The notes below the pieces were generated by a model. It was given only the letters and a program-made list of their open reading frames with translations. It was not told the origin of the DNA and searched no databases. Both the position numbers and the translations under genes were made by a program. From Heterocephalus glaber (Eukaryota > Chordata > Mammalia > Rodentia > Bathyergidae): DNA of 64,000 nucleotides. The DNA is taken from NCBI RefSeq assembly GCF_000247695.1, contig NW_004624782.1, positions 11,871,665 through 11,935,664 of the forward strand. The letters are read 5' to 3'. Positions 45,301 through 57,300 of this stretch are shown piece by piece; the stretch's first letter is position 1, and each line of letters begins with the position of its first letter.

Positions 45301-48300
45301 CACTGAGGGGAGAGCCACGGCCAGCTCTGCCTTGAACTGCCCCTCTGCTGCGATGCGTTTCACATACCTACACCTCTACTGAGGCGTCTCTACATCCACG
45401 CCCACATCTACACATGGAAGCGCGCACACTCACACTCGATGACTGCACACTGCTGACTCCGGAGGAGGGCAGACCACGCCGCCCCCAAACCCCACCATCC
45501 CCTGTGCCGGGGGACTGCACTGTGGTTCTTTAAACCAAGAGTAGGTACTGCTGCTTTCACTTACTAAATTGATTTCAAAAGATTTATGCTTTTTTAAATA
45601 ACAAAATATGTTCCCACTTACGTTAGAAACCGTAACAGACCCAACAAAACATTACTGCAGGAAAGAGGCCTGAAAGGTGCCCACCCCTCAGCTGATGACC
45701 AAGGCCCCCGCGAGGAGAGGGACACGGGAATCAGGGCAGTGACCCAGAGCGTCCGTGCTTGGCCTCCCACACCGGGGTCTAGGCCACCCGAACATGTACA
45801 GCGCAGTGGGAGGGAAAGCACTGTGGTGGCGGCGGTGCAGGACGCGGCCACGTGAAGGATGTGAGCGCCCTGCGCAGGGCCCCCGGCGAGGCCCACAGCA
45901 GCGCCCAAGTACAGCCCACGGCGGGGACCTCACCTCCCTTCTAGAACAATGGCTTTTTTTCCAAAAGCAATTTGAATAAGAGCTCAGCAGTAATAAACAG
46001 GTGGAACGCGGATGTGCAGAGCCCTGGAGGAAGCATGACGATGAAAGTCGGGCCTGGCCGCCAGGAGACCGACCCGACGGGGAGGGAGGCGAGACCACCT
46101 TTCCTTCCTGCTCCCCGTGAGACTCGCCCGGGCCCCTCAAAGGCGGGTCCCGTACAGCCGCCCCGCCAGAAGCTCCCCACCCGCGAAGCACCCGCTCGGC
46201 ACTGGGCCAGCGGCAGCGTCCACCCGACGCAACACAGTGGCAGTCCTACCCCCCCGGGAGTGACGGCTCACGCTTTCCGCTGGCGCGCCCCTCTGGGGTG
46301 GGCGGACCAAGGGCTCTGTCGGACGTTCCTCCAACCTGTCTGCAGGGGACGCCGCAGCCCTGCTGCTCCCATCGCCACCGCCTCAGCGCACACTCTCGGG
46401 ACGCAGGGGTGCAGGGCACTGCACACCTATCCCCTGCAGAAACCACGCATCCATGCAGTGCCCCGCACCACGGGCCCCCCTGCCCCACGAAGGCCCCCAC
46501 AGGGCCACGTCTGCAGCTCCCTCCACGGATGACCGCAGGGGCTCCCCACGGACACCCTGGCATGAACTTCTCTGGCCTGCCAGCCCCAGCCCCTCCCGCG
46601 ACTGGCCGTGCTCTCTGCTGGCAGCAGGGCCAGCCACGCGCCCTGTCCCCTCCGTCCCCACCCCACCCCACACTGCAGCCACAGTTGCCAAGGCCCTGAC
46701 GTCGTCCTGGCCAGGCCAGCAGACCCAGCCTGCCCACCCACAGCCCTCAGTGCCCGTTACCGTCTGGCCACCCACACTACAGACACCTGCCAGCGTCCGG
46801 CTGCCCCACAACAGTGCCCTCCCTGTCAAGACCCCAGCCTCGGCTTTTTCTTTAACTGTACAGAGTTAGGGAATGTGTGTGGTTCCTATATTCAGGGAAC
46901 CCACAGGGAGGAGCTGAGGAGGCCACAGCCTAAGTCAGCCAGTGGAGCCAGTCTGCCCGGCAGCAAATCAGACAGGCTGTCACCCTGGGCAGGGACCAGA
47001 GCCCGCCAGAGCAGCTTCCACCTTGAGGTGCTGCTGTGCATCCATCCGCCCCCCAGCACAGTCCCCAGGCCATAATCAGCCCTGCACCCCTCTCCCAAAC
47101 CCAGTCCTTTCTGGCAGCCACAGGTCTGTGCGTTGCAGGTGGCAGGTCCCTAACACAACCACTGTCGGGTTATAGCGGGCTGGGGCCTCCCTGGGCCTCC
47201 CAGGAAGCAGCGCTAACTGAGACTCCCAGCTCTGTCCTCTCTGTCCCGTTCCTAGAGCCAGGATGCAGAAGCTACACTCTGTAAATCTGCAGGAACACAC
47301 TGGGCAGAGACACTGGGCCCGTGTTCCTCAGTCTGTGGTCACATCAGTGCCTGAGATAAAGCCTGTATCCTGTGGTGCTGAGACAGCTACTTCCAGTGCA
47401 GCTGCCCTTGGAGGGGCTTAAGAAAAGAATGCTGCTTCTCTCTTCAGAATCTGGAACCAACTGAGAAAAAAAAGACACGGGCTTTGCTGAGTACCACGGT
47501 ACCCACTGTGCAGGGAGAGCTGCAACAGAGGCTTGGTCTCTGGACGCCACCACCGTGCAGCAGGTGACAGTGTCCAGCGACAGGGAGAGAGGGCAGGCCA
47601 TAGTCTACCGCCACGGCCTCTGCTCAGGCAGCAGAGACCCGACCAGGGCAGTGAGTGCCACGCTTACACCGAGCAGGGGTGGACCTGTATCCCAGGTGCC
47701 ACCTGTAAGAAGGTGTGTGCATTTCTCACAGGCTGCGGGAAAGCAGCGGGCTGAGTCGGCCTGTGAAAGTGTGGCCGAGATTCTCACAGTGTCCCAGGAC
47801 TGCTCATGGGCATGGTGCATTTCGTCACCCTGACAGTAGCTATTAACATCATCTTTATACACAGAGCCCTGGACAGATCAAACAACTTGCTCAGAGTTTC
47901 CCTAACTTGGAAATGCAGCCCCACCCTGGCTAACAACAGATCCCAGCCCCTGGGCACTAAGCCACGTGGCCTCTGCAGAGCAGACCTGAGGACATTCCTG
48001 CCCCAGACCTGCCACAGACACACGGCCACAGAGGGCCTCTCCCTGCACAGCGGGAGGTGGCTGGCACCTGACAAGGACAGCAGAGGAGTGGCATCCACCT
48101 CGGCCAGCTCCGCTCACTGACTGGCCCTGTGGTCAGCCCAGCCCGCAAAGGACTGAGGGAAGGCGAAGGCTGGGTGGCCTGGCAGCACCTTTCTTGATCT
48201 GGAAGCCCTGGCGTGGGCCACCTGACACGTGGGCCTCCAGAGGGTGGACAGGCCCGGCAGCCCAGACCAAACTGGACTCCTCTCTAGGTCAAGGGGCTAG

Positions 48301-51300
48301 GTTCATTCACTTGGAGTGACTGTTTTTTCTGTATTATCTCCTTTTCTCAAAATGTCTCTTTACCAGTGAACCTCTTCTTACTGAATCAGGCTTTCTGGTT
48401 CCCAGAGGCCACTGGGACCGTGGGCTTGAACAACAGGCAGCCAGAAAGGCAGGACGCCAGGCCAGAGGGCCAGTAGAAGCCACAGGATTTCACTTCTCAG
48501 CCTGCAGCCCTCATCAGTCCTGGAGGAGAAGATGATCTCAACCTTCAGACACACGGTGCGCAGCGAGAACTGCCAACGGCACCTCCAGAGTGCCGCTGTG
48601 AGCAGTGCTAGGAAGAACGGGGTGGTGGGAGAATCGCTCTTTATGCGGCAAATAATTTGATGTGCTGAGCAGTTCCAACATCAGCACATCAATTCTCTGT
48701 GTGCCACAACACCGCCCCTCAGAAGCCACCTCAGCCAGTAAGGAAGAGTCACTGCCTCACCTTTCAACGAGGGGTCAGAGAAGTGAAGGACTTGGCAGAA
48801 AGTAACAAAGTCTGGAACAGAAACCAGACATGGACCACGAATGGTTTAATGCAAAGACAAGAAGACTTGAGCCTTCCTTTTTAAGAACTATTACTTAGAT
48901 ACGCAGTGATGCCTGAGGATTCCTACACAGCAGGCCCGGGGTAAGCAGGGGACCCAGTGAGTGAGACTGGTCATGCACTCTCCGTGGTTTGGCCTGGGCC
49001 ACACACACACAGGGCTACACTGCGCTGCGCTGCCCCACCCCACCCTGCCTTTCTCAGGGCTGATGCTTCCCACTGTGCAGAGCTAAAAGTAATTCCCTGC
49101 TCAACCACCACAGAACCTGACTCCTTAGTCCTCTGAAGTCTAAATCACAAATGAGAAAAATGAGCGCCTGGGACCAGGGAGCTTAGCAAAGCTCTGAAGC
49201 TACACAGGGGTGGGTGTGCACCTACAGTCTGCTTCTGGACGCACGCCCTGAGGTGCTTCCGAGTACACAGAGACCACTCTGAAAAGCCAAGGCTCAGCCC
49301 ACTCTCTGGTGCGCTCAAAGGGCGCTGTGTGACGCTTCCTGCCCACCTCTTGGCACAGGTCCCGTGTCCCCGCTGCTCGTATGAAGTGCACTAGAGCCCA
49401 CGATGACACTGCTGCAGCAGCGACAGGGACACACTCACAGGCCGCACGGGGCACGCCCTGGCCCCCGGTGTGCTGCCCGGCACTGCTGACACTCGCTCCG
49501 GGGCGCATCTGCCCAGCAGTGGGTTCTGGATCATGGCAGGAGTCAGGACAGACCCGTGAGCTGCTCTCATACTCACCTGACCCACACTCTGCAGACAGGT
49601 GTCCACTCTCCTGGGGCGGGCACCTTGGGGTGCTGTCCCCTCCACTGCCCGCTCAGGAGCTCCAGGAGCTGGTGGGAACCGCCCGCTGCCAGCTCCACAC
49701 AGCAACCCTCCACCTCACGCCAGCCAGCCAGGAAGCACACCGTGTGCAGAGCTCACAGCCAGCCCACAGGCAGGGCTGCCCTGCTTCGGCCAGGCGCTCC
49801 ATCGGGCTTTTACATTGGGTTTCTCCTGCTGGTGGAGGGTTTGACTTTTAAATATTGCATTAGCAACACCCGCAACCTACAGGAGAAGAGGTTTAGACGG
49901 TTCCCGGTTCAGCCGTGCCGGCTGGCCCCAAGGCAGAACCCTCGTGGCAGAAGGGGGCTGCAGAGCAAAAATGCAGAGTTCGGCAGCCAGGGAGAAGAGT
50001 GCCAAAGAGCAGAGAGGGGCCATACCTCACACCCACCCAGACTCCCCAGGAGCACACTGTGCTCACCTGCCGGCCATTTCTTAATCCAATGGAGCTGACA
50101 TCAGGATTGGTGGTCACAAATGTGTTAATTAACTGAAAATTAGAAACACTGTAGGAAAGCCAACCATGCCTCTAAGTTACACACCATGGACACTCTGTCT
50201 GCTTGTTTCCAGCTGTGATGAGGCTGGCACCCGACTGTAAGGAGACACGGTGATTCTCAGGGTCGCTCTGCTCACTGACCCCCAGACTCAGGCTGGACAG
50301 CGAACAACTCACCAGCACAGACTGTGTCCCACGGTGCTTCTGAGACGGAGCAGCCTGGCAGACAAGTCAGGCCACACAGACACGGGAGTGAGACCCACGG
50401 CCCACAGTGACTAGCCCAGGAAGCCAGCCCTCAGCTACAGCACCAGGCAGGAAGCCAGCATCCCGTCTCCATGCCAGGCGTGAAAGAAGTCAGACCACCG
50501 CCTCTCAGCAACCAGCTGAGGAAGCCAAACAGTAAGTCCTGAGCTAAGGGGCTCCAAGTGCAGGACTCGCTTCCAACTGAGGATCAAGCAGGGAAGCACC
50601 TCTAGCCCATCAGCCAGGAGGCTCCCACCTGCCTGCCTCTGGGCCAACTCCTTTCCCCTCAGAAGCGGCCCCTTCCTCTGTCTGCCTATGCGCCCACCCA
50701 AACACAGGGATGTGGCCAACTCCCTTGCTAGAGCAAGCTCAGAATAAACAGCCTCCGCTTGTTGCTGGGGTCCCACAGACTTTGGTGTGGACTCAGTGCG
50801 GGCCATTCCCAGGAGGGAGGATGGCATGCACGCAGTCACACGGGTCTGGCAGGGAGACAAGCCCCGTCTGCTGCCTTCCTGCGGCGCCTCGTCCCCACCT
50901 CACTTGTGCCCAGGTGTGGAAGAGCCGCCTATGCTCTCTGGATGGCTCCTCCAGCCCGTCCACGTCCTCATGCCCTCTGAGCAGACCAGGGAGCAAGATC
51001 CCAGCCACCGGTTTCAGACCACAGCGGCTCCCTCACCCTCACCACATTCCCACGTGAGCCGACCCTGACTGTTTTCTAGACTAAACCTCCAGACTCTGAC
51101 AGCCTGTCCTGCTCATTGCTAGGACCAACAGCACGACAGCCAAGGCACACAGCTAACTGCTGGGTGCGTTCACCGACTGACCACCGACTGCAGAAGGCTT
51201 GGTCCCCACTCTGGGCGATGGTGGGGACCTTTGGGGGCTGGTAGAAGGAAACCAGGTCATTTGGAGCATGCCCCTTCTCAGGTTCAGAGCTTCCTGGGCC

Positions 51301-54300
51301 CGAAGAGTCCTGTCTAGGCACACAACTTCCCTCACAAATTCTATATGATGGAAAATTCATCAGGCCATGGGTTAGCTGTTCCTTCGCAAGTTAATTTTTT
51401 GCCACTCTTCAGTTATAATCACAGACGCCACCCCTCCTGATTATCCAGGAAGACAAGCCAACTCTAACAGTGGTGAGCATATTAACTGCTCACCATGGCC
51501 AAAGGGAGGAAATGTGCAGTGAGATCATTAAAAATAGAAGGAAATTTTATTGGGAGCCAGCTTCTAATTATCACCAAGGCCTAAGAGAAGGCGCTTACCA
51601 GTATGACTGCAGACAGGGACGACAGAACACTAAACGACAAGGTCACCCCACAGGGACGCACCCACTGCTGCAGGTAGCCCAGTGGTGAGCGTCAGAAATT
51701 AGCATGTTAAAAACCTGGGCTGAAGACATGAAAGGTCTGACAAAAGCTGAAAAGATTTAACAAAATCATTCCTGTGATACTGGGCTCATTGGTCTGTATT
51801 TGGCCCAAGCATTTCAGCTAACTGGTTTCTTGTTGTTCAAACAGCATTTTATTTTGCTCAATGGAAAAATTTCAAATCTTTATTTTTTAATCTAAAATTT
51901 TAGGGGCTGGGGATTTAGCTCAGTGGTTCCGCCGCCTGCCTCGTAAGCGCAAGGACCTGAGTTCAATCTCTGGTACCAAAAATAAATAAATAAATAAATA
52001 ATTAAAATAAAAATAAAATTTTAGATACTTTACCTTATTTCCCTTAGAACAGTAATAATTTTAAACCCCACTGAAAAGTACCATAAAACATAGCAAAATT
52101 AATTATGAAATGTTAGTCCTGGGAGTAATGAACAGTACAGTACCTTACAGCAATCTGGCAATGATTAATGTAAGAATGAATTAAGGGAAAAGTTACAAAA
52201 GGATAAAACTAGAGGGTCAAAAATGAGTGAGGTGGGCCAGGGATTTAGCTCAGTGGTTCCGTTGCCTGCCTCACAAGCGCAAGGTCCAAGTTTGATCCCC
52301 AGTACCAAAAAAAAAAGGAGTGAGGAATGGGATGTTTATTTACCTCAAAGTACTAGCCTGAAAAATACTCATTAATCACACAGGAAAGAGTAGCCTTACA
52401 GCAGAGCCGCCTGTCAGACAGCATCTTACCCAATGCTGTGCCACTCCTGACAGGATGGAGACGGAACACCCCACCACTTCCATACAATTTCTGCAAAACC
52501 GTACAGCATAACCATAGGGCATAAACATAAGGCATCTAATCAGGAGGAAACTTCACACAAAACTACGCTGACAAACATTCTACAACAATCTCATGTGGCA
52601 TCTGAGTACTTCAAATGTGGCCAATCCAAATTAAGACACGTTCTAAGTGTGAAATTCACACTGGATTCCAAAGATAAAATATTTTTTAATGTAAAATATT
52701 GCATAAATCATTTTTACATTACTAAAATGTTGGGTTTGCATTATTTTGGAAATGAATTTCACCTGTTTCTTTTCACTAGAAAATTTTAATTATATATGAG
52801 ACTCGCATTACATTTCTATCAGACAGTGCTGTCTAGAAAATAACTAACCAGTAGCCTTCAAAACTGCCACCTTTGTTCCTCCGCCTGCCTCGAAAGCACA
52901 AGGTCCCAAGTTCAATCCCTGGTACCAAAAAAAAAAAAAAAAAACCCACCACCTTTGGAAAAGTCAAGGATTGATTGAGAATACTCCTCACCTGAGAGGA
53001 AGGAAATTATAACAAATAAACACAACGCATGATCCTAGCAAGGGTGTTCTACTTTACAAAAGACAATATTAAGACAACTGAAGAAACCGGAGTGAGGTCT
53101 ATGGCTTGGATGTAGTGATGTATCAATTCTAATTTCCTAATTTAAAGGAGGGACTGAGGTTAGTTAGGAGAAAGTCCTTGATAGTAGGAAAGGGACTCTA
53201 GAATTCACAGGTGATGGGATTTACTAAATTGGTAACTTTATAACTTAAAGTTGTAAGAAAATTGGTAACTTACTCTTCAATGATTTAAGTGGAAAGAATT
53301 ATGCTGTGCTTACAACTTTGCTGTAAGTCTGAAAGTACTTCAAAATAAGGAATCAATCTAAAAAGCAGCCCCAGGATCTGGAGGCAAGGAAATCACCAAG
53401 CAATGGGCTGGCTCGAAAGGCAGCGTGCACAGCTGGCTGGGCAGCACCCCAAACTTCGCTTTGTAAGAGGAGGGGACTGGGGCTAGGATCCCCTTCAAAG
53501 AATTCTGGCTGAGCAACTTGTTCTGCCGACTTTCTGCTTCTGCACACCAACAACCCTAAGTGATAAATGAAGCACAGGATCCAGCCACGAGTGGGCTTAG
53601 GCTGGGAACATGGGCAACCGAGCACCGGGCCACAGCATACAACCCATTACACCACAGTGCATCCCTCCCACAAGACAATCAGCAGGGAGTACCTGCTCCC
53701 CAAGGGCTCTCCCCATGGAGAAGGCCTCAGAGTCCTTAGCAAAGTGAGCGAAAGACACTTTCTCTAACTACTGTACTCACCTACTCACTTACTTACTCTC
53801 TCATGTATTTGCAGTGCTGGAGATCAAACCTAGGGCTCTGCACATGCTATGCAAGCGTTCTACTCCTGAACTGCACACCCAGCCCTTACCCTCTCTCTTC
53901 TGAACAGACGTCAAGGAAGGAAAGGCTTCCAGGTAAGCCTGGGTAGACACGGGTGAGGAGATAGCTATCTCCCAGATGCTGCTTCTGTTCTCCTGGAGTC
54001 CCACGCAGACAGCACAGGGCTTCACCAGACCAACAGGCTGCTATCTCCCTACGTGTCACCCTTTGGGGGCACTTGCAGGCCACCAAAGTACATGGCACAC
54101 ATAAATTTGTCATCTTTACAAATAACTGACAGGAAGCTATCTCCAGCCCCACTCTACAGCTAGAGAAACTGAAGATCCCACACTTAGGGCTTTACTAAGG
54201 TTATGCAGCGGCCAACTAGCAAGATGGGTTTAAGTTTAGATTTTCAGGATTCGTTAAGGTAAAACTGACATAGGAATGATAAATTGTGCATATTTAAAAT

Positions 54301-57300
54301 GTACAATATTGAGCCAGGGATTTAGCTCAGTGGCACCACACCTGCCTCGCAACCACAAGGTCCTGAGTTCAATCCCCAGTACCAAAAAATAAATAAATAG
54401 TATTAATATTAATATTTATATACGTGCTTTAAAAAACCATATCAACGGGCCAGGGATTTAGTTCAGTGGTTTCGCCGTCTGCTGTGCAAGTGCAAGAACC
54501 CAAGTTCCATCCCTGGTACAAAAAAAAAAAAAAAAAAAAAAACTGTATCAAAACTCAGGGCATGGTGGTGCATACCTATAATTCTAGTACTCTGGGAGGC
54601 TGAGGCAAGAGGATTGGCCCAGTTTAGGCAAGTCAGCAAAACTTTGTCTCCCAATAAAAAGCATCAGGAATACAGTACAGTGCAAAAGCCCTGGGTTCAA
54701 TCCCCAGAACTGCAGAAACAAAACAGAACAAAGCAAAAACCACACCACAGTCAAGATCATGAACAACCTACCACCTCCTATGCTTCCTTGCAACTCTGTG
54801 ATCCCACACCCCATCCTCTCCCCACTGTCCCTTATGCCACCCCCAGGAAACCAGTGAAATACCTTCTGTTACCACAGCCATGTATACATTGCCTAGAACT
54901 TTACAGAAATGGGTTTATACAGTACATATTCTCTTTTGCCTGGCCTCTTCCACTCAACATAATTTTGAGTCATGCATGTTGTAGCATGTAGCAATACAAA
55001 CATTCGTCTGATGACCCATCTGTTTAACAACTAGACTTACACCCCCACGCCCCTCTGCTCAGACTGACACACAGGAAGGGGCGTGGCAAGGGAGTGGCAG
55101 TGAGGCCTTAGGGTGGCTTCTTCCACAGTATAGTACTGTAATTCTTTTTCACTTTTATTTTTGGTACCAGAGATCAAACTCAGGACCTTGCACTTGCAAA
55201 GCATTCTGCGGAACCACTGAGCTAAATCCCTGGCCTGTACTGTAATTCTTGTAGACCATACTGGACAGTACTATAGTTTTACGTTCTGTTGTACATTACA
55301 GTACTGCATGTAAGAGTTATGCAAATAAAAGCAAAGTCATCAAGTTGGAGTCTCCTTTGACCATTTCTTTGTTCTGAATATAGTAATGCACATACTACAT
55401 ACAATTCCTCATTTAGCGACTGATTCACTTACGGACTAGTCGCAGGAATGTGACTCAGTTGGTAAACAAGAAATGTCTGTAGTTCATGGTCTTGTGTTGC
55501 CAATAGTCTATTACATGAGCATACCATGGTCCGTTTAGCTGTTCACGTGGTGAGGGACAATCAGGTTATCGTAGTGTGGGGGCCATTAGAGGTAAAGCCA
55601 GTCTGAAGAGTTCTGTCCCCGCTTCTCCATGGGTGCGTATTTCCAGTTCTCTTACTAAAGACCCACGAGAAGAGTCTCTGGAGCCCGTGAAACTGCCACG
55701 CTGCTTTTCCAAATGGCCGTAACATTTTATGTTCCCAACAATAGTGTATGAGAGTTCCAGTTCCTCCGTGTTCTTGCTAATTCTCAGTATGCACAAACTG
55801 TTTAATTTTAGCCATTCTAACAGGTGCTCAGTGGTATCTCTGTGGATTTAATTTGCATTCCTCTAATGCCTAATGATGATATGCACCTCTTCCTGCGATT
55901 CTCTGCCACCCGTATGTCTTACCTGGAAATGACTCATCAGCTCTTTTGCCATCCTTTATTGGGGTGTATGATTTCTTATCATTGAATTTTGAGGGCTATA
56001 TATATCTGGATGTCATTTATCAAGTATATGATTTGTAAATATTTTCTCCCAGTATTTTGCTTGTCTTTCTTTGTGTGTATGGCAGTTTCACATTTATTAA
56101 AGATAAAGAAAAAAAAACAAGGGCTGGGGATTTAGCTCAGTGGTTCCACCGTCTGCCTCACAAGTGTAAAGTCCTGAGTTCGATCCCCGGTACCAAAAAA
56201 AAAAAAAAAAAAAAAAAGCAATGTAAAGGTGTAAGTTTTTAACTTTGAAGTCCAATTTATAAGCTTGGTCTTTATGCTCATACTTTTGGTGTTAGTTCAA
56301 GGAATCTTTGCCTAACTCCAGGTCACAAACATTTTCTCCTATGTTTTCTTACAGGCGTTTACAGTTTAAGGTTTTACATTTAGGTCTATGATTCACTTAA
56401 AGTTAAATTCTCAGGCTGGGGATTTAGCTCAGTGGTTTTGCCGCCTGCTGCGCAAGCACAAGGACCCGAGTTTGATCCCCGGTACCAAAAAAATAAATAA
56501 ATAAAGTTCTGTATATTGTACTTAGTATGACTCAAGGTTCATTTTTTTTCTCACCATTTACAGAAGAGCTATTTCCACAGAACTGCTCCTGCATTTGTCA
56601 GAAATTAGCTGCCCATCTATGTGTGGGTCTATTTCTAGACTCTATTTCATTCCATTAATCTGTACCTTTTTACCACTACCATTATGGTTATGATACAGTA
56701 GCTATATAGTTGAAGTCTTGAAATCAGGCAATGTTAGCTCTGCAAGTTTAGTCATCTTTTTCAAAGTAGTTTTGGCTTTTCTAGGTCATTTATATATATG
56801 TGAATTTCAGAAGCAATGGGCTGTTTCTATAAAAAGCTCCTGGGACCTGATTGGGATTGATTTAAATCTACAGATATATTTGAAGGGAACCGGTATCTTT
56901 GCAACACTGAGTTGCTCTGCCCACCAACATGACCTGTCTCTCCATTTACTTACATCCCCTTGATTTCTCTCAGCAAGGCTTTGTAGTTTTCAGTGTGCAG
57001 ATCTCACGTATTTTCATCAGATTTATTCCTAAGAATTTGGTATTTTTGGTGCTAGCTTGAATGGTGTCATTTTAAAATTTAATTTCTCATTATTCATTTC
57101 TAGTACATAAAAATACAACTGATATGAGGCTTTGATCTCATACTCTGCAATGTAACTAAATTCATGTTAGTTCTAGCAGTTTTTTTGTATACCGCATCTG
57201 ATTTTCTACATAGGTGACCATGCTGTCTATGAGTAGATGGGCAGTTTTCCATCTTCCTTTCCAATCCAAATACTTTCTCTTTCTTTTTCTTGCCTAAGTG

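Noticed and set aside
51904..52013. SINE heads considered as tRNA genes
   Set aside because: The box A and box B-like motifs are tRNA-Ala-like, but the segment lacks a tRNA 3' half and terminator and has an A tail and target duplications.
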